Assembly: GCA_022749755.1 (NCBI GenBank)
Contig: CM040444.1
Coordinates: 3,723,009-3,787,008, forward strand
DNA from: Azadirachta indica
Taxonomy: Eukaryota; Streptophyta; Magnoliopsida; Sapindales; Meliaceae
DNA length: 64,000 nucleotides
Direction: 5' to 3'
Numbering within the stretch: position 1 is the first letter of the stretch; each line of letters starts with the position of its first letter. Below are positions 1 to 13,229 of the stretch, piece after piece. The translations under genes were made by a program, and so were the position numbers. The notes below the pieces were generated by a model that was not told the origin of the DNA, did no database searches, and saw only the letters and a program-made list of their open reading frames with translations.

Positions 1-538
1 GTAGTCTGGCACTCTCTATAATCAGGCTAGTGTTCTTTGTAGTTATATGTAGTAATTCCTTGTGTATTTGGTCCAAAAATATCCATATATGTGCTATTAC
101 TATCATGGAAACATGAAAGAAGCAAAATTCGTATGCGATTTCATGGAAGACTCAAAAACTCTTGTTACTTTTTTACTTATTGAATTAGTTGACAATCTCT
201 ATTTTAGTTTAGTGAGCTCGGAAATCTTCCATGGGCTACTAATATTCATGGTCATATTCTTTCTACTTATGATTTATATATTTTGTCAGTTGTAATGTTA
301 CTTGCGGTGAAGATATTTTTCTCTTCCATTTGTATATGATACAAACATGCTCCATGGTTCTTTGACACATTGTCTATTTCAGGATGTTGTGTGGTGAAAA
401 TATGATGCTTATTGTTCATCATTTTTTCTTGATTATTGTCAGTATATTGCTATTTTCAGACAGAAGAATTTGCGGAAACCGTTAAGGTGAGAAGCTAATG
501 CTATTTACAGCTTGGAACTACTTGGACTCCTGCAAAGT
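1..538. other. left edge, no gene resolved
   Basis: No protein family is recognisable here. On the + strand a short exon-like segment near 461-487 is bounded by a pyrimidine-rich AG acceptor and a GTGAG donor and would encode TEEFAETVK. It could belong to a gene lying mostly to the left of the window, but nothing following it supports a complete model. Confidence 0.25.
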
Positions 539-779
539 GTCCAGAACTAAAAACAGAGAATAAACTATGAAGAAAAGGTTGAATAGTTATTGTATTGATG
601 TACAGGTATTTAAAGTTCTCTTCCAAGAAGCAAAAGAGGCAACTAATCTCCCTAATTAAGAAGAAAATGAAAGCTGATTTCTAAGATTTCTACCCCAGCC
701 TGCAAATCTCTCAATTAACTAAATATAGCATCTAATCAGATATGGTACATAATTACAAATATTCTAAGAAATCTTTCAT
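539..779 (-). mobile_element. probable copia 3' LTR remnant
   Basis: On the minus strand the remnant polyprotein stop is followed by a polypurine tract (GAGGGGGAGGA, about 780-790). A TG-starting segment then contains a TATA-like AAATACC and ends near a CA dinucleotide at about 539. This order (RNase H, polypurine tract, LTR) is the standard 3' end of a Ty1/copia element. No second LTR is visible in the window, so the exact LTR ends are inferred. Confidence 0.5.
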
Positions 780-793
780 CCTCCCCCTCAAGC

Positions 794-1200
794 TGGTATG
801 AAAATATCACTCATGGCAAGCTTGCTAACTAAATTCTCGTACTACGCCTTAGGAAGTCCTTTGGTGAGTATGTCAGTTGTTTGGGGTATGTAAGACATGC
901 ATATCACGCCATTGTCTATCTTTTCCTTGATGAAATGTTTGTCCACTTCTACATGCTTTGTTCTGTCATTTAGAACTAGATTGTGAGCTATAGAAGTTGC
1001 AGCTTTGCTGTCACAATAAACTTTGATAAGAGTTGGTATAGAAACTTTCAACTCTTCTAGGAGTCTTTTGATCCATAACACTTTGCAAAATCCATGTGCC
1101 ACGAAGTGAAATTCTGCTTCAGCACTACTTCTTGCCACAACACTTTGTTTTTAGCTTCTCCATGTAACCAGATTTTCCCTCACAAAAGAAAATTTAATTG
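794..1200 (-). pseudogene. Ty1/copia RNase H fragment with premature stops
   Basis: This is the C-terminal end of a copia polyprotein (RNase H). Reading leftward the minus strand encodes NLVTWRS, a stop, KQSVVARSSAEAEF, the VYCDSKAA motif, NDRTKHVEVDKHFIKE and DILTKGLPKA, then a second stop followed by LVSKLAMSDIF before the natural terminator. The two internal stops (near 1152 and 842) show that the copy is dead. Nothing of the integrase or reverse transcriptase is present, so the element is 5'-truncated. Confidence 0.85.
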
Positions 1201-3068
1201 GTGAGTACGTTGAATGAGAATTGTGAAGAGTTATGAAAAATTTAAAAATAGAATTTGTTTTTGTAACCAATTTTTTCTCAAAAATAATTTTTATGTCTTC
1301 GATATAAATAGGTAGAATCATGTAAATAATAGGCGGGTCTTCAACTTGAATTTTTTTATACATGCTCAATTTTTAAATTAAAATCACATATTACCTTTTG
1401 TACAATTTTTGACATATTTTTAATTTTCTTTTAAAATTCATCTTTAAACACTATCTTATGGTCAACTCTAATCATATTATCAAATATTTTATAAGTTACA
1501 CTTTCAACAACATTTCTAATAACTCTATCAAAATCAAATTTTAGTTTCACTTTGATTTCTTTGATTAAAAAAATGACATATTGTAGAGTTATTTAATTCT
1601 TAATTTTTTTATTTAAGAGTTATTTTTTTTATTTGAATTAACTTGTAACACTAAATTTTTTAAAGAGTTTATACTAATTGTTAGAATAATTTTTCGTTCA
1701 ATAAAATATTTTCTTTTAATTTTATTCTTTATATATTGTTACCTAAACACTCATATTAAGATAAAACTCGTATTTCGAGTTGTTAATTCGAGTTGTTAAG
1801 GTTAAAATGATCCTGAACCAACCATTTTTTTACTTCACCCGGTCACCAATTTGAGAACCTGAGCCCTGAGTCTTGTCCCCGTCTTTCTCCATAGACGAAA
1901 AAAGACAAAGGAAATGGCCGCAAATTAGCAACTCACAGTATGCACTTTTGAAGTTTGATCCCTTAACCGCAGCATTCTCCAGCTTCTAGGAATCATACTG
2001 TCGACAAACAAAACGTAATCCAATGCCCAGAGCGGTTCCCTGAGATACAGAAAACCGCCCTTACAGGTAAATTCTCTTATTGCAACAGGCAGTTGATTGA
2101 ATTTATATTGAGAAAGTTTCTGTTGAAAGGAAAAGGAATATTCGAAGGAAAATTTGAATTTATATTGAGGAAGTTCAGGGAAAGACAAATAATTGCCTTC
2201 CTTATTTTTTTGGCACACTTTGAATTCTGAGTGGTTTGTGGCCCAAAGTACAGGGATCATTGTTGGTTCTGGTTTAATTGTCGTTTTTCCTCTTAGACCC
2301 ATGCTATTATTATATTAGGTTCCAGGTTTTTTATTTTTTATTTCTAATTTATTGTTATTTATATTTGTTTATTTTTTGAAACTGAGAGGTGGGTATTATT
2401 ATAATACCAGATATAGGGATGACCTGAAGCGGATACAGGGTGTTAAAGCCCTAAAAATTGGAAAAATACTTTCTCATGGCCATTTATATACCCATTAACA
2501 AATTTTTTTTAAGTTGAACATTTAAAAGAAAAAATAATTTATGTATTTTTTTAATTATATGTTGGAATTTATTATTTTTTAGTAAATAAAATTAAAATAC
2601 AAGAGTACCTAGTTTTGAATTTATTTTCTAAAAAACAAATATAAAAATGAGACAGATGTGGGTTGGGTATGAGGATAATATTAGATATTATTACATGTTT
2701 CGAGTATAATCTTCTCTTCATAGGAAGTTTTTTGCATAGTTTTCAAGTAAATGCGTCTGAATGCCAATTAGGTCAAATCTTAGGGGTAGTGAATGAAATT
2801 TATCTTCAAAAGAGAATATTGGAAAATCAAATGAGCCTGAAATTGAATTTTCTGCACTAAAATTATGTACCCCATTCAATAAAATTATTACATAAAATGA
2901 TTTGTAAATAACTTCGGAAACCTACGCAAACTATTGTAAGAAATGTAATTACATAAATATTTCAATTATCTTTATGTTACTATATATATCACCAATGTTT
3001 TCTTACATTTCTCCAGCAGTACATAAAAAAGTGAATTACAGTAAGGAGTTAAAAAAAAGTTATGAAAT
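1201..3068. other. intergenic, between copia remnant and GH116 gene
   Basis: AT-rich DNA downstream of the glucosylceramidase stop codon. It contains one moderate ATG-initiated reading frame (1925-2302, listed separately) and otherwise no recognisable coding or RNA feature. Confidence 0.6.
1925..2302 (-). CDS. hypothetical 125-residue ORF, doubtful
   Basis: A real ATG opens an uninterrupted frame of 125 codons. I recognise no domain. Residues around LPQYKFKF and LSQYKFNQL reflect a short internal DNA repeat (2090-2175). No neighbouring splice sites or homologous exons support it. It may be chance, or an unrecognised fragment. Confidence 0.15.
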   Translation of the reverse strand: MGLRGKTTIKPEPTMIPVLWATNHSEFKVCQKNKEGNYLSFPELPQYKFKFSFEYSFSFQQKLSQYKFNQLPVAIREFTCKGGFLYLREPLWALDYVLFVDSMIPRSWRMLRLRDQTSKVHTVSC

Positions 3069-6000
3069 TTACAAAAATATCCTCTTGCAAGTGTAGTCAT
3101 ACAGTGACTGTATTAGACCTTTTGATGCTTCTTCATCTGGCAATTTCAGAAGCCTTGCAACTTTGGTGAATCCAACATGACATCTATGCAGGGATTCTTC
3201 ATCTACTTTTGGTTTTGCCTGCGGCTTTGAAGTTTTGGGTCTCGTTAAAGCCCATTGCATGGCCCATATTGCCAACGGCCGCATGTAGCCCAGAGATCTG
3301 TATTGGTCATCTACATTCCAACCTTCTGGTGTTTGAAAAGCATAACTGTGTACGAAACAACGTGTTAGTGATTGATGAACAGAGACATCTGGAGCAGATA
3401 GTCCTGAATTTCCGAGATGTGATTAATATATAGAACCTAAACCATATAGTTATGTCTAGCCTTTTTAAGGATCAAGAGGCTTATACTTGCAAAGGAAGTT
3501 ATTGGAGAGATGTTTTGGTTAAACATATTGTTGAAAAAGCTTGATAGGTTTCGGAAATATTCATCAGTCAATGAATCCTCTATGTTTTGTCAAGAGTCAA
3601 GAAGCAAAACTTCCCTAAACGGGGGTTTTGACTACTTTTTCTGTCTATGTTCATTTTAAGAAAATGAAAACAACTTCCTGGGGTAAAGTCTCCATAGAAA
3701 ATTAAACCATTTATATAAGGAAAAGCTGTCTTACCCAAGTCCAGATTCAGACCATGCAGCTTCATAGATGCCACTGGCAGTTTGAAATCCCATATCGACC
3801 ATATCTTCATGGATCATTGATGCAGCGACCGCATACGTGACACCAGCCCATATTTCTCTCGACTGCAACGATGAAGTGTCGACTCTTCCATCAGGTAGCA
3901 TTCCATTTACTGCCCCCCGCTTCCCGTCCATCACCTTCAAGACATTGTAGTTGTATACCTTCTCTAATGCAGTTCTTGCTTTGTCTTCATCAACAATCGG
4001 CATCAGACTGCATGCTCGGGCGTACCTACAGCAGAAAAACAAATGTGTTTTCAGTTTGCATGCAGTATTATACAAAAAAAAAAAAAAAAAAAAAAAACGA
4101 TTTGAAAGTGTTTGACATTAGTTGTAACAGACCATTGTCCAGCCAATTGATCAGCTTGAATTGAAGAACTTGTACTGCTACCACTATTGTCATAGTTGAA
4201 GTAAGAACCATTCCATAATTTGTCATATACAACTTTCGCTTTCTGAAATTTGAACCAAAAGTAATCCTCCGAACCCTTGTCACCTACTTCACGTGCCAGA
4301 GCTGATGCAGCTTGCAATGCCGCCAGCCATAGCCCTCCACTGTAAGCACTTACACCAGACACAGACCACGTGTCATATGTTTGATCAGGAAAGCCATCAT
4401 TCTCAATCATCCCATCACCGTCCCTATCAAATTGGTCCATATATGCCATCGCAACATAAACTGATGGCCAAACAGCTTGTGCAAACTTCTTGTCTCCCGT
4501 AGCAACCACATCTCTGTAAACTTGGAGAACGAATTTTGGATTCAAGTCTTTCCACCTACATGTGTCGTAAAGGCAATATGCGTTCACTTCAAACCATGGG
4601 TCATTAATTCCAATATCATGAGGAACAGCTCCAAGAACTTTTCTTGACACCCACTGTCCGTCATGTAGAAGTCTCATCTTACTCGGGTCATGCATCATTA
4701 CAGCTGCGGCAAAGTCTCTTTGAACACTGAGTTGAAGCTTTGGAAATAACATAATCAGTGCAAAAGATGAGTAGAAATGAACATCATACGTGTTCCACAT
4801 ATGATATTCAATTCCTTCAAGGTAAAGGAATTGACCAATGTTTTCTTCTCCTTCTTGAAGTAAATTCGTTCCAAAAGCAGAATTAAGAGCAATTGGTGTG
4901 TGTATTTGCTCAAGGACTGAACTCATCCTCTCAAGAACATTCACAGCAGTGTCGTTTTGATGCGGTTCATCAGCAGTTCTCTTCAAATCTGATTGTGAGC
5001 TATCAAGTGAAAACTTCCTATCACCAATGCTTCCTAAACTATGGACAGGAGGTGATCCATCTGCACGACAACTAAAAAGTGAACTTATGTTCATTGAGAT
5101 GAATCAAATTTCAAAAGAGTAGACACTACATACCAGTCCAAACTGTTCCCCCTGAATTCAGAAAATATAGCTCGTTGAAGAGAGTTGTTGGATACCTGCA
5201 ATAATTGTCCAAAAAAACTTTAAAAACTTATAATATGAGAAATCAGAAAATAATTCATCTTATCTCACCATTCAGGTAGCCTCTTGTCTTCAAGAATAGG
5301 TCTTTGCCACGCTTCTATTTGTGACTCCCAATTTCCATGCTCTATGTTCAAGAAAAAAAAATGAGTCAATAATTTATAATTCACCTCTCAAATTTACACA
5401 TTTCAAAACCAAAAAGAAATGATTAATCAAAAAGTGTATATCAAAACATTACCAAGAATAGCATCATGGGCAAGTTTCGCAGCTGCATCCCCATGAATAC
5501 CATAGAATTTTGCGTAACGCCTGTTGATAAGAACTTGTCAGCACATTGATAAAATTTTGATTCCAGATTTTTCGTAGGAAATCTCCAGCTTACTTGTAAT
5601 AGTTCTTTCCACTTATAAAGGCCACTTCAGGGCAGTCCCACGCCAATGAAAATGTAACGGTGCGCACTGCATTTGGTGGGACTTTCACAGAAGCTGCAAT
5701 AGCTGCCCCAATAGATGATCCTGTTTCTGAAGGCAGCAATGTTTTGGTAGAATTGAGGCCATCAAAGTTTCCGTGCTATTACAATAAATGAATACACATT
5801 ATTTTCTTTGACAATGTTGATAAAACATGCATGGAAAGGGAAACATAAAAGCTTGATTCATATATAAATTCCTGGATTCGAGGTCAAGATATAGTAAGCT
5901 TTCTTTCCGCAAAATGCAGGTGTAAATTCCAGAAATGACTCTACCAACCTGTTTTAAATAATTCCACATTTCTTTTGCTGTTACACCCCGAGAGTTCCCA

Positions 6001-8398
6001 GTTATCACAAAATGGGGACACTCTGAGATATAGACATCATCAGTCTCTTGTGCTGCAATTGCAAAAGTCACTGGGGGTAGCCATTCTGCAGTCCTGTAAC
6101 AGTAGATAACAAATGTTACACAAAGGTGCATAAAATAGAGTCATTGAACTTTACGAAACAAGTCTCTGAGTTCCTTTTTTCCATCTGTATAAAGGAAAGG
6201 AACTTACTTGTGATGCAAAAGCACCCCATGCACACCATCCGTTGTCCTACAGGGATTAATGATCTTTTCGGTATTTACAAAACCAAAGGCAAGAATATAT
6301 ATATATATTGAAAGAAACATAAGATTTCTTACTTCATTTTTGAATTGTAGTGCTGACCAGTAAATTCAGAGTTCCCTCCGACTGAATTCTGAATTGGCAC
6401 AGACAAATTTAACTTTAGTTCTGAGAGCTTTCGGAGGTCATATTCTTGTCTAAGATCTACATATATGAACTAAGAGCTGCATGCAATGATGAGAAAAAAC
6501 ACTTACTGCCCATGTGAAAAGCAAGGTGACATCCGCAGAAAGCTTTCCAGTGTTATACAGCTGAAAAATTATAAAACTAACTGCTTAATCTCAATACCAA
6601 GAAAATCTTAGTCAAATTTCCAACAAACAAATTTCACACAGAACTCATCCTACCGTGTAGGTAAAAACTGATACAGGGAAGCTACTCTCCTTGTAATTTT
6701 GTGGTATAATAGGTGAAATTTGGCGACAAATAATGCGAAGTTCTGGGTCAGGTTCCCCTGCATTGACAGATAACATGATCTGTGTATAAAACAGTGACGG
6801 TCTTAACTCATAAGTGTACCTATAGTTAACAAAAATTACCCTCATAGACAGTCCAAGCTCTTGGGTATAAAGCATGATATGTTGAATTGTTCCCTTTCAG
6901 ATTCCAGTCCCAAGATCTGATCCCCGCAGATGAGGTATCACTGATTATGCAAATTATCAAGTAAGTTTTTTTCAGTTTTAATTCATCTTGTTTCTTTGAT
7001 CTCAAATTTCACGCAACAGAGTATTATCTCATGGAATCATAAAAAGAACCATTTTTGAGAATGAATAAAGAGAAAAGAAAAAAATGCCTGCTTACTTGAG
7101 CAGCTCTGGGTTCTTTGGGCACAGTACACTGGAATAATTTGTGCCGGTCGATCGTGAAGAAAATACCTGCATGTGATGTTCAGATTTCTCAGTAAGAAAA
7201 ATAGCACAAGAGCATCTTACGACAAGCAATCAGCAAAAGTAAATGCATCAACAATCTTCCGCAAGTATTTTTCTCAAAAGCTAGCGAATTCCACTCAAAT
7301 TCATTAACCCTAAAATAATGAAATAAACAGCAGACATATAAAAATAAAATTTGATCTGCAAAAGAAAACAGAGGCTCCTTTTTTCAGTTTCTCTTCTCTG
7401 GCTAGGAGATATGTGAGACTCACAGAAAATTGATTTGCCAATACTGGTTTATCTTCACACACTCTAGGAAACAGTTGCCAGCGCTGAAATTCACCTCTGT
7501 AACTTCTTCCAATGCTACCTGCACTGTTCAGGTTTCATTTCCAACACAGAACATAAGAGATATCAGAAGAGATACAAAATAATTGGTGCAGGTTCTACAA
7601 CTGCTACAGATTGGGCTACATATGAAGAATCAATGAGAAATCTACCAACAACACTGCCATTCATGACAATATGTTCACAGATGCTATGCAATTTGGTGAT
7701 TGAAATCAATAACCCTCTGGTATGTGACTAAGGAGAAGCACTTACCCAATACCGCCAAGGGGAATGCCATGAGAAGACGTCAGATGACGCTTAGTAAATG
7801 GATTAATGAAAACCCCCTGCAAAAGCAACCAAGATGTACATGCAGCAAATGATTTAAAACATTTTGAGATTATAGATAATATTCTTAGAAGGTTTAAAAC
7901 ACTGCAACAAAGTGGAGGACAAGGATATTAAAAGAGAACAAACCTTTCCTTTGGCAGACTCTTGACGGATGTGACGCAATATCCGAACACCTATAGGAGC
8001 CTATAGAAACAAAGATTTTTCAGCGTAAATATAATAACCATTGACCACTTCCCAACTCGAAAATAAACCTATGAAGATAGGATTTAAATCGGTAACATAC
8101 CATCTGAATAATTTCCTTCCAAGTCAAAGAAAACTGTGTAAGGGCGATTTCCTCACTATTTAATTTTTTCTGCCAAGTAAGCGGTGCCGGTTTCACCTTA
8201 ATCCAGACACAAATTGAAAATTAGATATGAAAAGTGATGGAAAAATTGAAATCTTTTAAATCTTTCAAACGTTCAAAGAGAAGGGTTTATTGCAATTTCA
8301 TAAGTTGACAAGAACAGTTTGCAACTTTTTCAGAAGCCTACCCTATCAAATTCCTTGTCTTTTCCGTCATGGCCATTCTCCAAAATCCCCGCAAACAT
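3069..8398 (-). CDS. GBA2: non-lysosomal glucosylceramidase (GH116, GBA2-type), 943 aa, 19 coding exons
   Basis: Hydrolyses glucosylceramide to glucose and ceramide. GBA2-family enzymes have no signal peptide, and none is seen here. Coding exons from the start: 8342-8398, 8101-8196, 7944-8000, 7746-7816, 7424-7523, 7096-7166, 6840-6940, 6654-6757, 6507-6560, 6333-6388, 6208-6246, 5949-6093, 5594-5775, 5453-5520, 5269-5341, 5134-5195, 4133-5060, 3735-4025 and 3069-3345. The joined frame is open over 2832 nt. The N-terminal beta domain carries [20 protein letters not shown] and QRWQLFP. The (alpha/alpha)6 catalytic domain carries [16 protein letters not shown] (about 527-542) and [12 protein letters not shown] (about 664-675), the two segments that supply the acidic pair in GH116. 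The length fits plant homologues. The start is the first ATG after a leader intron. A T-rich run lies in intron 4026-4132. Confidence 0.93.
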
Positions 8399-8940
8399 CT
8401 TTCCTGTTAACAAATAAAGAGTTATGCACATTTTTTTGCCAAGAAGTTAAAAAACCAAAATAAAAAACAAAGAAGTTATGCACATACATACATACATACA
8501 TACATACATACATGCACGCATATGTCTTATCTACTAACCACATAATTACATGTACAATGCAAAAGTTAATCAAAAACTCGAATGCCAAATTCGTTCACAA
8601 CCCACTTGACCAATTCATCTGATCGTATGAATTCCAATATAAACTTCATGAAAAAGCAATTCAACACACATATATACATATATACATACCAACATAGCAA
8701 ATTTTCTCGTTGACTATCAATCAGAAGAGCGTAAAAGCAATCAAGACTGATCAGAAGAATCAAAAATGGAAAATGCGTCGATGTAGTTAATGATTACTTA
8801 CCAGAGAAGAATTGGTCGGAAAATGAAAAAGGAGTTCTACAGTATGTACTGAAAATGGAACACTTTCAATGGTTCAGAGATGTGCTGTCAGAATGCTGTT
8901 GAGTATCAGAGAAGGAAGATACTTGATTAAATAGTGACCC
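8399..8940 (-). promoter_or_regulatory. 5' leader of the GH116 gene with a leader intron
   Basis: The coding exon is preceded by GAAAG and an AG acceptor ending at 8404. A good donor (GTAAGT) lies at 8797-8801, so an intron of about 398 bp (8404-8801) splits the leader. The untranslated first exon probably spans about 8802-8930. Transcription start not located. Confidence 0.55.
8483..8512. repeat. (CATA)n microsatellite
   Basis: Seven to eight tandem CATA units inside the leader intron of the GH116 gene. Confidence 0.9.
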
Positions 8941-8972
8941 GAATTAATCATTCCAAATAATAACAATAATCA

Positions 8973-9001
8973 TAAATAAATAAATAAATAAATAAATAAA
9001 A
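8973..9001. repeat. (AAAT)n microsatellite
   Basis: About seven AAAT units just upstream of the GH116 leader. Confidence 0.9.
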
Positions 9002-9248
9002 TGAAAACTGAATTTTTATTGGCTAAACAGAGCCGTTTTCTTGGATTTTATTGAGCAGAAAAGTAGACATTGTAGGGCAGTTTTATTTTATTTGATTTTA
9101 TTTTTTAATTTCTGCTGTTTGACTCTTCATTTTAATTTTAATTTTCTTTTTTCTTTTTAAATAAATTCAAAATATTTATTTTTATATAATTTTGATGATC
9201 TATTTTTATGGTAAAATTAAAGAAATATTATACTTATTATCGTTGTTA

Positions 9249-9303
<55 letters not shown>

Positions 9304-11849
9304 GACTTGTTTGGTTTCGTTGCAATGAAAATTTTATTAACAAACATGATCTTATTAGGAAAATAAAATAATAAACATAACATGTGTAATTAATATAAAA
9401 TTTTTATGAATTTTTATATATTTTTCTTGTATTAAAACTTGTGATAAATTTTTTTTATTTTAATATTTCTTATTGAATGTAAATGCCTTATTTTCTAACC
9501 GTTGCTTTGGGAGACATCAGACATGCAATGATTTCTCAGTAGAGGAAAGGGAACAGCCACCAGTATAAAAAAACATATTAAAGAAAACAAAAAAAAAACC
9601 TTTAGAAAAAAATAAAATAAAATACTTATTACGGATTATAGCATTGACGACCCTTTATTTCTATATTTTTGTAAAATTAATAACAAATAGATCTTCAATT
9701 TTTACTGAAACAACATATAAAGATCTATTTTAGTTATTTATAATAAATAGGTCCAATACTATGAAACTTTAAAGCATACAAAGTTAGGGACTAATATTTA
9801 AAATTATCAAACTATATCATTATTTAGATTCTATTAAGTTTGATTTATAGTAATTATTTTTTAGAAAATAACTCTGGTTATCAAATTATAGAACAACCTA
9901 AACTAATTTACTTACAATACTTAGCTAATGAAAAATATTATACGAGATTGGACATAAAAAAACCTAAACTTAAAAAGTAATACAAGTGAAATACAAAAAC
10001 AGAGATTTATTTCATCAACATAGAAGTAAGATTTAATTCCTTCTTAAAATAAAATTTGTGTTTTTAGTTAAAATAGAGTGATTCTTTAAATCAAAGAATA
10101 ATCAATAATAGCAACTTGTATTTTTTCCTGATTTGATTGAAAAATCTCAAATAAATTGTTATATCTTATATTGAAATAGAAAAAATTTGTATGAATATTT
10201 TAATTATGTTAATAAAATTTTAAAAAATTACCAAAATAGGTTTATATGGACAAATAATAAGTGGTGACAATAAAATCTATTAGGATAATTAAAATATATA
10301 AAAACTTAAATCAATTAAAATGAATTTTATAACTTTTATTTACAATTATTTCAATGTAAGAGTACATAAACTAACAATAAAGTCTATTTGAGTTATTTTA
10401 CTAAAAAGTTTGGGACTTATTTATTATAAATAGATATATTTAGTGATTTTCCTGTATAAACGTATAAATATAGGGACCTAAAAATTATCTATTTACTATT
10501 ATTGTTATCACTAAATTTAAGAAACGGAAAGTGGGTGGGGAGGCTTTACCGCATTGATAAAGTGCATGTACTATGTATTATCTAGTGTGCTTGGTAGCAT
10601 AGTAAGTATCATATTCTTCTTATGCCATTGGTCGGATTTGCTCCCCCTTAAAATTTTCACCAATAGAATTACAACACGTCACAAGTAGTATGATTTCACA
10701 ACCATATAATGACCATCTCTGAATTCAATAATATTAACATTCCAATCGGACGGCAAAGATCTTTTCAAAAATTATTTTTAAATCAGACGGCAGAGGTATA
10801 TCATAAACTTAGACAGGGAGGTGATCAAAAATAAAAAATTGAAATGGTATATTCAAAAGGTTGAAAATAAGATCCTTCTCTTTGTTTCTAACTTTGAAAC
10901 TTGTAGACCGAAAAAAAAAAAATACATTATTTTTTAAAAATTATTTTAGAAATTATTTTTTAAAAAATAAAAATGGTGTTTTCAAGATCTAAAAAGACAT
11001 ACGCTACAGTTTATAGAAATAATATTTTAAAAATAGGAACAAACATTTAAAATTAAATATTAATATATTTAGAGTGTACGATTTTATCTACTTAAAAAAT
11101 AAAAATAAAAAGATGTATATATATATATTTAAAACTCTAGGTTCTAATTTTGTAATTTATATTAAGAATTTCATGTTTTAATTAAAAAAATTTATATTTA
11201 AGACTTCATATTAGAGTTAAAAAATTTATATTCAGAACTTTATACTTCAATTTAGTAAATTAACATAATGATTTTTATTCATAACTTAGGGTTCTTATTA
11301 ATAATTAATTTAAGAACTTAAAGTTTTGGTTCTTATGGTTGTTATATGGAATTTCGAATTTTTTGTCACTTGAAATTTTAAATCCTTATAGTTATTATGT
11401 GTAACTTTAAATCTTGATGATTTGTTCTATACGAAACTTCATGGTCTTTATTCAAAATTGTATTTAAGAACTTTAAATTCTAGTTAATTCATTTAAATTC
11501 TTAGAACTTTAAGTTTTGATCACCTCTTTGTTTTGCAAATTTCATCTTATAGCAATAAGATTTTAACGGTATTGATAATAATATAATTCAAAAAAATAAA
11601 TATTAAAATTCTAGCAAAAATACATATCAACATTATATAAATATGCCAACAAAAATAAAAGTACACAATATATTATTCTTAATTTTTTTATTGTGGAAAA
11701 TCCAACTCAATAGCAATAATAAAGTGTATTCATAAAAATAATTATATAATAACAACTATATTAAATAATAACAGTAGAATAAAAATAATATAAGGTGATA
11801 GTATTTTATTTAAAATATCAAAGAATTAACTATTTTCTACATTTCTATC
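9002..11849. other. gene-free AT-rich intergenic DNA
   Basis: No coding frame or RNA gene recognised. 9640-10510 has weakly inverted ends (CCCTTTATTTCTATATTTTTG against GTCCCTATATTTATACG on the other strand) and could be an old transposon remnant. 10990-11540 is a low-complexity field of short degenerate AACTTTAAATT-like units. 10500-10830 is less AT-rich but shows no gene. Confidence 0.5.
9240..9302. repeat. (ATT)n microsatellite
   Basis: About twenty nearly uninterrupted ATT units. Confidence 0.95.
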
Positions 11850-13180
11850 GTGTTGATAAAATTTGTTATAAAAAAATTAAAATTATACAAAACTTTGGTA
11901 TTATAAAATTTTAAATCTCTTTAATGTTCTTGAATGGAAATTAAATTTCATGTTTGTTGCATTACTTGAATATTTTGCATAGATGTATACTGAAAACTTA
12001 GGAAATGCATCTCTTTGCCTTGAATGAAAGGGTATGAATTCATTTACCGTTTCACAACAAATTTCTTAAATTACATAATGAAATTGGTTAGGAAATGGAA
12101 AAACTAAATGGAAACTAAGTTTTTATTCTTTTTTTTTAATTGACTCCAATATCTCAACATTTATTATTAAAGGATATATAAAACATTGAAATATTGATAA
12201 CAATTTTACTATTTGTCTTTGAGCACATCCCCTTATTCTTGTTATATCATGAAAGTTTTTCTTTATAATGAATTTAATATTTTTTTAAGCAAAAAGGAAC
12301 TCAAGATTTAAGATAAAAAAAAATCTAAATTAATAAAATTAAGATAAATAAAATAATATAAAGTTATAGTATCTCACCTCTCCTTAATTAAAGAGCATTA
12401 TTACAATATTATTTTTGTAAAATTTGCACATGAATTATATTTTTTTAATCATCATTACATTTACATGAAAATTTAACTAGCCAAAAGCAATTTAATATGT
12501 TTATTTTAATTTCTTTTAAAATTCGCACAATTCCTTTTTTTTTTAAAAAAAAAGACTTTACAATAAATATTTTTAATTACACATAAAATTTTACAATTTT
12601 ATTTGAAAATTAATGTGTAAATTTAATCATAGTAGTTGGATGGAAAATATTTTTTTATACATACTTGTTGTAGAAATAATAATAACTAGATATAAATTGA
12701 TGTTTACTAAATATTTTAAATATCATATTTTTTAATTAAATTAAATTGCAACAATTTATTAATCGCTAAGACAATCAAATACTTTTAATAATTAATTACC
12801 AAAAATTTAATTATGCACATATTGAAAGCAACAAACCTAAAACTGAAACCAAGTTTAAGAAATTTAATCTCATTAATTAGTGAAAATGACAATTAATTCA
12901 CCAACTTTCATTCATGTGATAGCCCTCTTTGATTTAGATATATATTATTATCTTGAATTCTCTATCAAACATACTTATCAAAAGAATTTATAATAGTTAT
13001 TAAAATGTTATTAAAATTTTTTAAGTACATTTATTATTGTTGTACTATTATTTAATTTTAATAGTAGAATAATAAATGTATTTAATAAACACACATTCAT
13101 ATTTAACAATCATATTTGCTCATCTTTTTTATATTTAGTAAACTTTTTTTGCAAGCCTGAAATGTTGTTATCAATTTTAT
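11850..13180. repeat. tandem segmental duplication, copy 1
   Basis: A roughly 1.3-kb block whose order of landmarks is repeated at 13230-14810: TGCATTACTTGAATAT, TCAACATTTATTATTAAAGG, TTGAGCACATCC, CAATTTAATATG/ACA, GATAGCCCTCTTTGATTTAG. It has no coding content. This copy keeps the unoccupied SINE target at about 12877-12890. Confidence 0.85.
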
Positions 13181-13229
13181 TTACAATATAAAAAATTAAA
13201 TGCTTTCCGATTTATATCATGCAGATAAA

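Noticed and set aside
7502..7523. Possible frame break at GH116 exon 5 when the CAG directly before GTAGC is used as acceptor (gives a stop)
   Set aside because: Using the CAG five bases earlier (exon edge 7523) restores the expected [12 protein letters not shown] and keeps the whole 943-codon frame open, so the gene is intact.
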